Below the pieces are notes generated by a model. That model was not told the origin of the DNA. It was given only the letters and a program-made list of their open reading frames with translations, and did not search any database. Positions 29,901 through 41,232 of a DNA stretch of 64,000 bases are shown in pieces. How positions within the stretch are numbered: the stretch's first letter is position 1; every line of letters begins with the position of its first letter. This DNA comes from Anisakis pegreffii (lineage: Eukaryota; Nematoda; Chromadorea; Rhabditida; Anisakidae), in the NCBI GenBank assembly GCA_035041965.1, contig JAPYMA010000298.1:1-64000 (forward strand), in the 5' to 3' direction. The translations under genes and the position numbers were made by a program.

Positions 29901-32900
29901 CGCAATATTTCATGTCTTCACCATCGAACTCATTTAATTCTCTCTAGTATGAGTATTTTACGAAGAATATTTCAATTCCATTCGATAGATGAATTTCTGC
30001 GGTTGCGAATTTGTAATTTATAATTTATAAACGTAATCATAAACATTTTTGAAGGTTCATTTCAAATTTCTTCGGAATTTCCAAAAAAAACGAAAAAACT
30101 GCTTTATTACCACTCTATGTTTGGTTATGCGGCGTGCTTCAGTAACTTCTGACAAGTGATGTGATGAATTAATGTGAATACTAACAATAAGTGCTGTTTA
30201 ATGCCCAAAAAATAAGTAATAATGGCAAATATAAAACGAATCGAATGAAAATTTTCAAAAACTCCATATGGTTTCGTTAGTTTTCCGCTTTTTTTACGTT
30301 CGTTAAGCAGCAGAATGCGCAAAATCATTGTTGTATCATTCGTTCAACAACAATAATCATGATAATAGTATCCATAAATATCCCAGTTGAACAAACAAAG
30401 CGATCGCGCAATATCAATTCTGATTACTCACCATCTCATCATCAGTTCCATCAGAATTCTCATTTCATAAATTCTCATAATTAAATATACAGCAGACGCA
30501 CTTTTTTGTCTCATTCATGTGATTCATATTGTTCAATTCAAATAGTCGTTATTGCAGTTTTTTGGGGAAAGACCTATGAAATATCAATTTATATTCATCC
30601 ATGTTGATGTTCTCGTTCCGTTTAGTTTTTATGTGAAATTATTGAAATTGTTGCCGGTTAAGAGGTTTGTGGTTTAATTGCTAGTGTTTATCAAGAACAG
30701 TCACATGAATATATTGTTAATATGGTTGTTAATATCATAATCTCAGATATTCAGTGCTACTCGATGAAGATCAAATTTACACTGAGGAGTTATCAATGAA
30801 ACAAAATTCAATTTTGCTCGACTGCTGCGACTGGAATGCTAAAAACTTTCCAGGTGTTAACATTCATCTAAGCATGATAACACCTAAAATATAATGTAAT
30901 ATGTTATAATCTCATAGTGTTTATGAATATGATATAATTGAATATGATCATCTTATGTTCAATGTTTAGGAATATGATATACCTCGTATTGTTCAATGTT
31001 CGCTAATATATTTCTTGAATAAACCACTTGAATGCTGTTTTGATGTTAACTCAAATGTTTCTTAACTAAATGAAGGAATTAACGTATTTTATAGTCAATC
31101 GTATTCGCTTGCGTGCTGAACTCACCACAATCAGCACAAGTAAAAATTCTTGCTTCTCACAAATGCAAGAAGATGAAGAGATTACAAAATGTTGACTCCA
31201 TCGTTCAACCTTCATCCTACCAATCAACAACAACAACAGACATCATTCATTTAGCTGCAGCACAACTAGAGTTTTAGAGTTTCACCTGGAGTGTTGTAAA
31301 AGTAAAGAGTAAAGTAGAGCACCGGAACACTTACACTTCTCTATGCTTACGGATTGATAATGCGCTTTGCTTGCTTAACGCTAAACTTAACGCAATGAAG
31401 TGTATTTTTCACGTTATAACGCACTGATCGATTCTCCTCAATATGATCAGATCGTAGACTGAAAACACCGTTGTTGTGCTGCTGCTGCTACTGCTGCTAC
31501 TGCCATCGTTTCACATCTATCATAATGCTATACAAATGGGAAGAGGAAGACTTTTGCTTAATAACTAGTATCAGCTAAGCGATTGTATGTGGAGTCGAGA
31601 GCAATGTTGATACTAGAAGTTGGATTTGCCTGTTACTCTGATTGATAGATCCGATTGGTTAACAAATGGCTGAGAGATATTACACAGGGCAATATCGTTA
31701 GCTTTATAGCTTCAGCTTAGGCTTAGGCTTTCTCTCGATCACCTTCATCAAAATATACGTTGTATATCCATTCTCCTCATATCACTGAATTTTTCTCAAA
31801 CAAACAATTCATACGTATAACAGCTCAAGATCTCACTCTGTTCACAGTGCTAACTGGAGCATGGTTCAGAGCTTCAAAGAACTAACAACACCTACGCAAC
31901 AACTAGTGCTATTGCGTTAACTGGTTACCTCTGGTCATCTCAAGATGCGATTCACACTGAAACACCTCAGATTCGTACTGCTTTCCACAGGCTTTTTCGC
32001 TCACTCGTCTGAACTCGCTCAAAACTTTCTATCACTACCACTTATCTATCACTTCAACGTTACTATGATATTAACGTGAGTTTGTCGAGTTGAAATGGAT
32101 AAATATAAATAAATATGTGCACTCATGAGAATTTAAAGCGAACACCTACACACATTCACTCGAATTTGATTTAGCCACATTTCATTCAGCTTGATCAATG
32201 TTATCAATGTTTTGCTACCCACACGTTCAGCTGGTACGAGATGGAATCTCAATTGTCTTCGAACACCCGTTGTGTTGTTGTTGTTTTTGAGGAGACACAC
32301 AAATGATGCTGTTTTCTTGACTAGATCTTATTTTCAGACCAAAAAAACAGGTGAGCACGGTATACAGCAGATAGTGTTAGTGCAAGACTTTAGAATTGAA
32401 TTAGCTTAAGGTCTAAATATGAAATATGTTATCAAAAATAGGAAAAGGCTTTTGGCTTGTTCTGAGGCTTAGGCTTATCCAGTAATCTCAAATCGTCAAT
32501 AGCTGCTATCGTTATGAGCAAGAGATGAACATCAAAAAACAACGGCAGCAAAACAAGATGGCTGTTGGATCAAGTGGCGAGATTAACTACTTGATTACGT
32601 AAGAAGCTATGTGTGATTAGGTGAATATCAACTAAAAAATGAACTTTGTGGAATCCAATGACGACAGCAATGAACGTAATCAAACGGTGACGTCTAGTCA
32701 TGTTTTCGAATTTGTTGACGCCGCCTACATGAATGGTCGATGATCTTAAGCTGATTTTGAGATTGTTCACGGGAAGTGCTGAGCTCAGTTTATCTTCAAA
32801 AACGGATGGGCGAGTACCACAGCGGTGAAGCATGAAAATCAAGTGGTTCTGTTTATAGTGATAAGAATGGATTGCGCTGATAAAAGTGATCAGTTCATAT

Positions 32901-35900
32901 TGATCAACTCGATCGAGACAATGTGAATTTGATCTCTTACGATTAGAACAGCCATCTGAATGGGTGACTGATTGGCTAAACGTGCAGACGATTGGAATTT
33001 TTATGAAACTATGAATATATTCTGGTCTTACAAGGAAACACATGGTACTGAAACGAGCATCAAGTATCGCGAGTGAATGACACTTGTTTAGGATTGAATA
33101 GATTCTGAACTATGAATCTGAATGCTTCCGAATTTGTTTTCGTGCTAAGAAAATTGAATAAACAAACCCAAGAATACTTCATTCTGTTGATGAAGCGACG
33201 TATTGTGCTTGCGGAGGTGTTGAAGGATCATCGAACGATATCGGAAAGTAAATCATTAGCAACAAAAAAAGCCCGTTGCCAAGGGCTTGAAGCGAACCGA
33301 AAAACTCGTCGAAAGTTTGAAAAACCGATTGAGAATTTCACAGCCACTTTAATCATAATATTATGAGGGTGTTGGGTTTATCTTGTTTGCTATTGTCGCT
33401 CATGATTTTGGTATTTTGAGCAATGGAAAACGTGACGGCACATTTTGGAAATGAGTTAAGAACTGGTGAAATGTTTACTGTTTTTTGGATTCATTTGCTG
33501 TAAAGTATTTTCGATTTTGTTCACGAATTCAGCTGGCGAAAACCGGAGAGAATAATACTCTCAAATGGTTCCAATCTTTTGAAAATGTGTAGGGGGATGA
33601 CCATTGCACCATCGCATCACGTAAAAGAAATTTCGAGATGACTCAGTCAAACGAAATCACATAAAAGTTGAGCAATCTATGTGTAAACATTTCCTTGAAT
33701 AGAAATCATCTGCTATTCCAACAATTCTTCACGAACCAATGAAAAACCAACAAACACAAACAGCATTCGCTATATTTACTTTTTGATTGATTCTAGCAAA
33801 TGTATTTTCCCATCATCAACAACAAAAACAACAATTAAAATTGAATATTTCCGAAATTCTCTCAAGTTTTTTTGTGATTTCATTCGATGAGCAGCAAAGA
33901 AATTCGTGTCTTTTACGTTATAGATGGACGTGTTGGTCATCCACTTTTTGAAGGGATCAGTGAATATTCAATCGATTTTTAAGGTTCTATCAAATTCTTC
34001 GGTAGTGTTTAGTGAAGTCGCTGGAATTTGAACATTCCATTGTCACTGATAATCTTATCGATATGTCAGTTACTCACAGTGAGATAAATATTATCATTTC
34101 TACTCAGAAAGTAATCCGACTGAATGCAGTTAGTCTTTTAGATGAGATTCTTCTCATTTAAGTCACTGATCAGGCAGATCATAGCTGATGAAGTTCGTTT
34201 GCAAGTAATCTCAATCAGTTAAATCGATTGCAAATACCATTTAAGTCAATCTCAGATTAATCCACCAAACTGATCATAATCGATACTTACCTCTTGCACT
34301 TTCTTTTCCTTCTCTTCCAGATTCGAGTTGGCCGTTGAAAGGTCTTCTTGAGCCTTGTCCAAATCATTCTCAGTTTGCATCATCTTCTTTTGTGTGTCTC
34401 GGAGTTCCTCTTCGATTCTCTCCAACTTGTCGGTCATCTGTCGGACTTTCTCTTCGGCGGCATCGGCTCGATCGAGGGCATTGTCCTGTAGTCATTCACT
34501 GCTGTCACTATTGCTCAATTCATGTTCTTTATCCTCATTTGTTAATTTGTCTTGAAATCCACCTTATTAACTTGTTCAACGCTTTAATTTATTGATGGCT
34601 ATTCATTCCTAATCGAATAATGAATCAATCAAAACCTTCATGATTCATTTCCATTTTATCAACATTAATGATGAAAAGAGTATTTCCAAAATTTTAAACT
34701 TTTCTGCTATTAGTCATTATTATTGGTGTCTGTCACTTTGACTTTCGTAATGATATTGTTTCAGATTAATGTGATCAATTCATTTCACATCATTTTATTG
34801 CTTTATGACTGATAAAACAAGTGTACTGTCTTGAAGAAGAGAAAGACAAGTATTGCTGATTGATATTTCCTGTTCAGTTGTAATTGCGACTTTGTATGAA
34901 TCGAAAATAAAGTTTCTTATTTGTTCATGTCATTAGTGCATTCGAAGACACTGCTGATAGCGTATTCAATTGAATAAATATTGATCACTATTGTTAAACG
35001 TTCCGATTGGATGTTTCGATCATCAATTTTACTGATAAGAATATTGAAATCTTAATTTAGATGCACTCAACAGCTTGAGAGCATTTCTTGAGGAATACTA
35101 TTTTGAGGGCATTTTATAAAGCAAAGAGAACCGTCATCAGTCAAAGAAACTTACAATTAGTTAACTATTTCATTCTAAAGTGGAATTTTTTTGAAATTTA
35201 AGCAAGTGATTTTGAATTTTAATGAGACAATTAGTCTGATGAAGGGAACAACTCGAAATCTTCTTCATTTAGAGAAAGTTTATTTTGGCTCCGGTCAGAG
35301 AAGGTTGCACAGTGCTCCCTCCTGCACGACAAAACGATGTTCCTTCCACTTAAAAACATCTGTTGAATGGTGATGGTTTTTTCTCGTTCGAAGTGTATTT
35401 TCGCCCGTTCACCATTCAATTATGGCGAGTGGTTAGACGGAATAAATTGCACCACTTTGGCTTTACGATTACGAATTTCTCTGTGAATGAATCCGTCGAA
35501 TTACGAAGTTTCATTTTTCCGAACATTATTCTATTCTCATTTGTTCATCCATCACAAAACGTGAACGGCACGGCACATTTTTTGAAGTGCAATTGCAAAT
35601 TTTGCCCTTACATTGCTAAACACAAACTTTCTCTTGGTTTATACTATTCCAGCAATTTGTATAGAGAAGAGACTCACTAAGATTACGTCAAGATAGATAG
35701 ATATCTGTGAATGCTGATGAGAATATCGACTTGATCGATGCAAACTATAAAGCAGCACATTAACTAGCACCTTTGAAAATGATTTTAAGCAAACTTTTGA
35801 AAATAAATTTTATGATGTTATGTTGTGATTTTATGATAGGATGACGATAATCATTCGATCATATTTTAGATCTACAGTCATTAGTCATCTTTTAGATCAA

Positions 35901-37845
35901 CAACAACCCTTCGAGCAATGCTTAGTAGAGTTAGTTGGATGGATGAATGTTCGCTGAAGAAGGCTTCAAATAGCACACAAAGTGTAATCTAACTCGCTAG
36001 TGCAAAACAACATATTGAGGCTTCAACAAGGTCGCCTCCACTCACTAGTAGTGGATTGGCTAGTCAGAGAAGTAAATCAGGCTACAACAGCACTCCGTAT
36101 TCTCGGAAAATCGTGCACTTTTGAGTGTCGAATTACTGCTGTTCAGGTCATTTTATTGAAGAAAGACTTTCGTACAAACACAGTAACATGCACTAGTTAA
36201 TTAACCTACTATTCCTATTCTGTTACGATATATGTATTTGAAAACAACTGAATGATTCCCAGGGTTTAAGAGAATTCCGACTGAAGTTCTAATTGAACAA
36301 CTCAGAGTTAGATAGGCTTATTGAGTGGCATTATAATCTCATTTCATCTGCGTGATAAAGCTGAAGAGTTGGTATCGTGAAGCTTTCGAACTGATCGTGA
36401 GTTTTTGTTGTAAAAGAATTGTTTTCTCAGATAAATCAATGCATCGAGAAAGATGATCATCAAGTCTTCTCAATCTCAAATTCGTACCAGTGACTCTAAG
36501 AGTTTTTTGGCTGTAGAAAATCTCTCGTAAAGGATGTTTTGAACGGAAGAGGAACTATGAATGATGAGAAATTGGTTCAAATTTGTTGATTTTAATCGAT
36601 CGAATGAACAATTTGCGAAGAATCATTTTGGTGGCTAAGAGCCCTTCTACAGACATCCTTCGAACACCTTTCAGAAATTCTGTTTTCTTCATGAATTATT
36701 CCTAATAACCTTTTGAACAACTCTCCAAATAGATTGAAATCATTTATGTTTTTAGAAGTTCTTGATAATTCCTTCAAATCAACAAGGTCAAAATCATATT
36801 TTGAATTTCAAAAACTGCTTTTGAAAAAGATTGTTTAGCAGAAAACTCTCAATGGAATTTTAAAGGAGCTCTTAAGATATCACTGGAGACTGTGTGAATT
36901 GTCAAACTTTCGAATTCAAAAGATCCGCTAGGGCAGTTATGAAGATTCTAAGGTTCTTTCAGTGAATACTAAACATTCAAGCGAAATTCCCATTGTTATG
37001 CTGAAATTATTCAGCTCATTCAAATGCTCTGATCTCTAAACGATTGATCTTCTTTCGGTTCTAGGTGCAATACTTGAGTTGCGAAAAAAATACTTTCGAA
37101 TGGATACAAAGTCAACGACATCATCAAAACATTTGTGCTTCATTGATGGATATACGTCCTCTTATCAGGGATGGATACAGTTTGATTATCCGACTAAATC
37201 GATTTGAAGTAACCAACTAATATGTGGAGACTTCTCATTAAGAATGCGAGAAACATAAATTGGCTTCTATGTGAGCAGTTACTATTGTTATACAGTTACA
37301 ATATTCATGAGAATAGGATGTTATTAAAAGTTTTCAATTTAACAATCAAGTGGAACCATATAACTGAGTATGATGAGTCTACTGATAAGATCATTGTGCT
37401 ATGACGACAAAGAAATTGTTGCCCTTTTAACTACTAAGCTCTTAACTACCGTGATAGATAAGTACAAAGGTGGGTATGCTTACAGATAACTGATAATGAC
37501 TGAATCATATGACTATGGTCTGTTGATCATAACTGCCATAATATTGATATAGACATCAACAAAACCGGTGATATTTCAATATACATCAGAAAATTTTGGC
37601 TGTCTTCGAATGGATACCTAATGGTTTGAATGACTGATAAGCTTAGTGATAGTGACGTCTTAAATGAAAAAGGGACATAAATTGTTAAGTTGTTGTCTTA
37701 GACATAACGAATGAAATGCTTTCGTATGGATCAAACGATCCGGCACATGATATGGCCGTATTGATCGTGATAGTGATACGATGACCAAAATGAATCATAC
37801 CTTCTCGATTTTCATCGCCTGCATCTTCTTCTTGATTGCGTCCAT
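2896..37845 (-). CDS. lev-11: tropomyosin, multi-isoform gene (lev-11 orthologue)
   Basis: Tropomyosin is a coiled-coil dimer lying along actin filaments that gates myosin access. The long form joins 37801-37845, 34291-34485, one exon 4 (17034-17167 or 16398-16531), one exon 5 (14950-15067, 12134-12251 or 10870-10987), 9868-9938, one exon 7 (8857-8995 or 8135-8273), 7674-7743 and one terminal exon (6756-6838, 5372-5454 or 2896-2978). That totals 855 nt, 284 aa, the canonical length. A second start exon (20859-21014) gives a 256-aa short form. All junctions keep phase and use GT/AG. The default product is the familiar nematode muscle protein, from [15 protein letters not shown] to a C-terminus ending QTFQELSGY. 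The short-form start lies inside the 13-kb intron, so an internal promoter is expected. Identification is certain; the isoforms actually used are inference. Confidence 0.97.
2979..5371 (-). other. spacer between terminal exons 9b and 9a
   Basis: 2.4 kb of AT-rich sequence: 3' UTR for exon 9b transcripts, intron for 9a transcripts. Several overlapping open frames near 4290-4576 have no recognisable product. Confidence 0.5.
5372..5454 (-). CDS. lev-11: tropomyosin terminal exon 9b
   Basis: 83 nt coding [20 protein letters not shown] then LCELNAV and TAG, after TTTCAG. It has Gly265 and Cys279 and shares little sequence with the other two terminal exons, yet matches their length and phase exactly. 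Confidence 0.88.
5455..6755 (-). other. spacer between terminal exons 9c and 9b
   Basis: 1.3 kb. Minus-strand open frames at 5760-6182 and 6305-6748 (140 and 147 codons) are the longest here, but they are rich in hydrophobic and basic residues, lack domains and lie in the downstream UTR/intron of the host gene, so I do not call them genes. Confidence 0.5.
6756..6838 (-). CDS. lev-11: tropomyosin terminal exon 9c
   Basis: 83 nt coding [20 protein letters not shown] then VQEIQGS and TAG. Acceptor CTGCAG. It is the first of three alternative last exons met by the splicing machinery. The C-terminus differs from the muscle form and would change troponin binding and end-to-end overlap. Confidence 0.93.
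7674..7743 (-). CDS. lev-11: tropomyosin exon 8 (constitutive)
   Basis: 70 nt coding [20 protein letters not shown] then RLE and one base, before GTAAG. It must join one of three terminal exons, all of which start with two bases completing the codon for residue 258. Confidence 0.95.
8135..8273 (-). CDS. lev-11: tropomyosin exon 7a (canonical)
   Basis: 139 nt coding [40 protein letters not shown], then SARLKE before GTTCGA. Acceptor GTGCAG. Confidence 0.95.
8857..8995 (-). CDS. lev-11: tropomyosin exon 7b (alternative)
   Basis: 139 nt, same size and phase as 7a. It codes [20 protein letters not shown] then [20 protein letters not shown] and QNRIKE before GTAATC. The middle is conserved with 7a (VGxNLKxLEV, EExALQRE) but the end differs and includes Cys227. 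Exon 7 alternatives are known in C. elegans lev-11, where they alter head-muscle function. Confidence 0.9.
9868..9938 (-). CDS. lev-11: tropomyosin exon 6 (constitutive)
   Basis: 71 nt, [20 protein letters not shown] plus AGE and two bases (AA) of codon 188. Acceptor TTCCAG, donor GTAAG. The split codon makes residue 188 Asn with exon 7a and Lys with exon 7b. Confidence 0.95.
10870..10987 (-). CDS. lev-11: tropomyosin exon 5a (canonical)
   Basis: 118 nt coding [20 protein letters not shown] then [19 protein letters not shown], ending before GTGATT. Acceptor GTTTAG. This is the version in the major muscle protein. Confidence 0.95.
12134..12251 (-). CDS. lev-11: tropomyosin exon 5b (divergent alternative)
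   Basis: 118 nt in the same phase as 5a and 5c. It codes [20 protein letters not shown] followed by [19 protein letters not shown] before GTGTG. It is the most divergent of the three, keeps Asp137, and carries Cys141, which falls at heptad position a. C. elegans also has divergent exon 5 versions, so the exon is probably real and old. Confidence 0.9.
13813..13862 (+). repeat. short tandem repeat of GAATGATCTGA-type units
   Basis: About four imperfect copies of an 11-12-base unit inside the intron between exons 5c and 5b. No function apparent. Confidence 0.7.
14950..15067 (-). CDS. lev-11: tropomyosin exon 5c (alternative)
   Basis: 118 nt, one base of codon 125 and residues 126-164. It starts [20 protein letters not shown] and ends EEADRKYEE before GTTACG. 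Asp137, the unusual core aspartate of tropomyosins, is kept. Close to exon 5a in the second half. Confidence 0.92.
16398..16531 (-). CDS. lev-11: tropomyosin exon 4a (canonical)
   Basis: 134 nt coding [20 protein letters not shown] then [20 protein letters not shown], as in the major muscle isoform. Acceptor TTTAAG, donor GTTAGC. Reading through the donor continues open for 20 codons, but that part is intronic. Confidence 0.95.
17034..17167 (-). CDS. lev-11: tropomyosin exon 4b (alternative)
   Basis: 134 nt, residues 81-124 plus two bases of codon 125. It codes [20 protein letters not shown] followed by [16 protein letters not shown] and ends AAGCTGAACG before GTATC. Same length and phase as the exon at 16398-16531, from which it differs mostly by conservative changes, so the two should be mutually exclusive. 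Confidence 0.93.
17168..20858 (-). other. tropomyosin intron between short-form start and exon 4
   Basis: 3.7 kb of AT-rich intron. Open frames of about 105 codons occur on both strands (18088-18411 and 18522-18836 plus; 18778-19098 minus) but overlap one another and have no recognisable product. Nothing else seen. Confidence 0.55.
20859..21014 (-). CDS. lev-11: tropomyosin alternative start exon, short form
   Basis: 52 codons beginning [20 protein letters not shown] and ending ERKKRED before GTACG, phase 0, so it joins directly to exon 4. It matches the N-terminus of the 256-aa tropomyosins of C. elegans (TMIII/IV), which are largely non-body-wall forms. Its promoter should lie just above 21014 inside the large intron; no clear core element is visible. 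Confidence 0.93.
21015..34290 (-). other. 13.3-kb intron with short-form promoter region
   Basis: Separates exon 2 from the internal start exon. It contains the GGAT microsatellite (23253-23354), CAG/CTG and ATA runs, and open frames without family features. The segment 24621-25072 looks faintly gene-like but has stops between pieces. The regulatory region for the short form is likely within the first 1-3 kb above 21014, by position only. Confidence 0.55.
23253..23354 (+). repeat. (GGAT)n microsatellite
   Basis: About 25 tandem copies of the 4-base unit GGAT with one interruption (GATGATGG near 23306). It reads as repeating MDGW on the plus strand, which is a by-product of the repeat. Confidence 0.95.
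34291..34485 (-). CDS. lev-11: tropomyosin exon 2, long form only
   Basis: 195 nt, residues 16-80. It starts [17 protein letters not shown] after CTACAG and ends EKEKKVQE before GTAAG, phase 0 at both ends. It is a regular heptad coiled coil. In nematode tropomyosin genes this segment is skipped when the internal start exon is used. Confidence 0.95.
34486..37800 (-). other. tropomyosin intron 1
   Basis: A 3.3-kb AT-rich intron. A few open frames of 60-105 codons occur (35191-35680 plus, 36592-36777 minus), without recognisable motifs or exon-like splice sites. I see nothing else in it. Confidence 0.6.
37801..37845 (-). CDS. lev-11: tropomyosin exon 1, long-form start
   Basis: Codes [15 protein letters not shown], the conserved N-terminus needed for head-to-tail overlap. 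The ATG sits in a good context (ACCATGG on the minus strand). The exon ends in phase 0 before GTATG. The AG of CCAG four bases upstream of the ATG could be a splice acceptor. Confidence 0.95.
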
Positions 37846-40800
37846 GGTGCTGGTTGAATTGGTTGATAGATTGGGAATGCAGCCGCAGAATAAGCACACA
37901 CAACAAACAATACGATGATTCGGTGATCAGCACAAAGCTTTATCAATTTTCGATTTCAACGCTGATGCTTACGATAGACGGAGGCAGACCGAGGCAGTCA
38001 ACGCTAGATGGATAGAGAAATGGGTGAAGAGTTCTGTTGCTTGAAGGTGTTGATGGTTAAAGATAAGAATTATGCCTTAGGTCAGTCCTCCAGCTAAAAT
38101 ATCATCCAAAACAAAACAACAACAATTGAAGCACGCCTACTGTTCCCAGTTCAATGGATGGATGGATCAACGGATGAATTCATAGATAAACGCAGCAATG
38201 TGCAATTGAATTTGAAACAGATGGCGAGAATGCGAAAGAGATGAGTTGAAGAAACAAAAAGAAATGAATAAAATGGTTGAAGAAGAAAATTTTATGTGGA
38301 AACCAAATGCAAGAATATCACTGTGATATCTTATAATATCACTATGATACGTGAATATCTCTCAGAAATCATCCTATCTCTATGCACCCGTAATGATTTG
38401 CTTGCTAAAAGTCTCTCTCAAGTTTACGTATGTCACTGATTTGTTCTGTCTTTAGCCTGAGGCGTTTGAGTTCATAGTTCCGATGTATCGTCGTTCTAGT
38501 TTTGAGTTGGAGTCACTAGAGTCTCTCGAATCGCCAACATATTTCGATGCTACTATGATCAGATTGTTTTAGCCACTTCTCTCGCTTAGGGTTTCAGCAT
38601 CCGGATGAGGATTGCCTGACGTGCTGTGCTGTTCACACGATCTCTTGCTAAAACTTGATGCGTTTCGGTGAATTCGTGGTATGTTTGTAGGATTTATGTG
38701 CATTCTGTACATTCGTTTCTTTCTTCCTTCCTTTCTCTCTTTCTTAAGTTTATGAACCTGTAAGCAGTAGTTTTGTTGAGCGACTGATCAGCTCGTGTAG
38801 TATAGTATAATGAGTAGTGGGTATTATTAGTGATGTTAATGTGAATAGTAAGCGTTAGTGTTGATAATAAATGATAATATGATCGGATACTGGCGGCTGT
38901 TGCTACCTACTATTGTCAGAGAATATTGCTTTCGGATGGAGAATGGATTAGCTGATTTTCGAGGAAATCATCATCTATCTATCTCACAGCAACAGAATGC
39001 GATGAGAAAAGCATTAGATGATAATAGAGAAAACGACTCCATATTACTACAGCCTACCTACAGTGTGTTTGTTGTGCAGTACACGTTGAATGGCTTACGG
39101 CAAGAAACGACGAAGAGCATTAGAAAAGCATATGATGTGCTAGTTGGAATGCCTTGGGGGCGTTCTGCGTTCTGCTGCTGCTGCGTTGAACACTGACTGC
39201 CAGGGGCAAGCTATCGGCTGTGTGAACCAAAAGTTATTTAGACAGTTCCACTTACAGTCAGTCAGCTGCATTATAGGTGCATATAGACATCCGTAGACAC
39301 GAACGAGTCTGTCTATGGCTTATAGCTTCTGCTATTTCACTAGCTTATGGCAGTGTAGAAATTCAGTTAGATGAGAGGATTAGAAGTAGACTGCGTTTAA
39401 AAATTCCAACAGTAAGTAGTGATGGGATCGGATATAGCAAAGATAAAGCGATTGAATGATAGAATATTGCGGAATGTTTCTGATTAGAATGATCAGTTCA
39501 GATCCGATCAAGCATACGGAGATAGTTAGTTGGATAGATAGGTAGATGGATAAATATGTGAGAGGGTAGGAAAGAAAGAAAATATTTAAATCTGTTTAGG
39601 CCAACAGCTTAGAACTGAACGAAGGCTGAAAATATGGATCAGAAATACATTCACCTGAAGATATGAATGAGACTTACAGTTTTTTGTTCATATCAACCTA
39701 ATGCCTCTATATAATCACGTCTTGCCACTCTCATGGATAAGTTTAAGATCTGGAATTGGCCCAGGCTTCATATGATATTAGTGAAAATTCACTGGAAAGC
39801 AGTTGGAATCGTAGACATGGGCCAATAATATTATAACTATAGTAGAGGTAGTAGTAGTGGATAACAAAACCGCGAATTGATGTATGAAAAGTAACAACTG
39901 ACATTTGACTTTTTATCGTTGTTGTTATTGTTGTTGTTGCTGCTGCTGCTGATCCATTCTAGACTATAGATATATACATTTTGTAAGAGATTTAGGTTTA
40001 TCTTACAAATTGGATTCGGATTTACGCAGACAGATGAATGGATGGGTGGACAAGTGTCAAATGATGTTCAGAAGATGAAACTATTCACGTCTATAAAAGA
40101 TGTGCTCACGTCTACAAAGGAAATAGTGACGATTCATTATTCATCCGATGGGTGAGAGTACTGGGTCGGATTATTTCACTGGATTGAAAGTAGATCAGAT
40201 CAATCAATTCATTTGAAATTGAACGACTAATTTCATTTCCCTTCAGACATTTACTTTGAGTGTTTCAAGTTTATTAATTCATCAGTTAATCATATCTAGC
40301 AGTAAGTGAATCGTTTCAAACAATCTGAGTTATGGTTCTGCGGAAGTAGTGTAGAAGTGAAATGTTAAAGATGAGGTTAAGATAAGGTGTGAGTGATCTG
40401 AGGAAAGATTAATCATATCATTGTTGATTTTACTTGAGTTGACGGTGCTTGTTCAGTGAGAATTAACAGGTGAATGATGAGAGATATTCAGTGTAATTGT
40501 TTGATATTAATTAATCGGCAGTCAATCCAGACGGGTAACTTCTTCCGTCGATTGATTAGATGAAAAGTAAAAACCAACGAAATTACTGATGAATAGTTTC
40601 TTGAAAATCAAGGAGTCCGATTGAATTTGATTGTTTGTTTTGGTGCAAAGTATTTTGACCAAAACTTTTTCTTTTGCATACGATTTTTTGAAATCGCCTC
40701 TATTAAGGTGATTTGTACACTCACTCATGCTATCCACTCTTCGTTCTGCTGACGAACAAAGGCAAAGCTCTCTAGCAGATGGATTTAGCTGAATGTCTAC

Positions 40801-41050
40801 TTCGGATAAGAAATGAATAGCGCTGATAGAGTGTTGAAGGTTTCGATTTGATACGACGAATTCAGTGAATGAAGTGCAATTGATAAGAGATATTTGAGAA
40901 GGCGAAGAAATTCTCAGTGAAAAAAAGGGCACATCAATTTGTTAGCTGCGAACAATATTTTTAGAGCGCATCATTAAAACACCGTGTTATGTAAACTCAT
41001 TTAACTTGATCCAAAAATATCCTGATGCCGGCAGCTTTCATTAATCCATC

Positions 41051-41146
41051 GAGAAGCTCTTTAGTTAGGGAACTAACTTTGTTAGAGAAGCTCTTTAGTT
41101 AGGAACTAACTTTAGTTAGAGCTCTTTAGTTAGGGACTAACTAAAG
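41051..41146. repeat. three tandem palindromic 34-bp repeats
   Basis: Three near-identical copies of a 34-base unit beginning GAGAAGCTCTTTAGTTAGG (41051, 41085, and a shortened one at 41119). Each is a fold-back. The third has perfect 10-bp arms, CTTTAGTTAG at 41124-41133 and CTAACTAAAG at 41137-41146, with a 3-base loop. Confidence 0.9.
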
Positions 41147-41154
41147 AATGACTA

Positions 41155-41232
41155 ACATCCGCACTGATGTCTCATTCGGTAATGGATCAATGGGATGGAT
41201 GGATGAATGAATTGGGATATCCGCACTGATAT
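41155..41232. repeat. pair of short hairpins with shared CGCACT loop
   Basis: ACATC-CGCACT-GATGT at 41155-41170 and ATATC-CGCACT-GATAT at 41217-41232, both followed by CTCATT. The stem differs at one pair, C-G in the first and T-A in the second, so pairing is preserved. They sit just after the palindromic tandem repeats. Confidence 0.8.

Noticed and set aside
30660..30690. Spliced-leader RNA gene (GGTTTAATT start)
   Set aside because: Only nine bases match and the rest of the SL1 sequence is absent.
33112..33366. Plus-strand basic 84-codon frame
   Set aside because: Charged but without a recognisable family, promoter, or splice partner inside the long intron.
38858..39196. Plus-strand 112-codon frame upstream of tropomyosin
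   Set aside because: No motif, odd Cys-rich end from a CTG run; probably chance.
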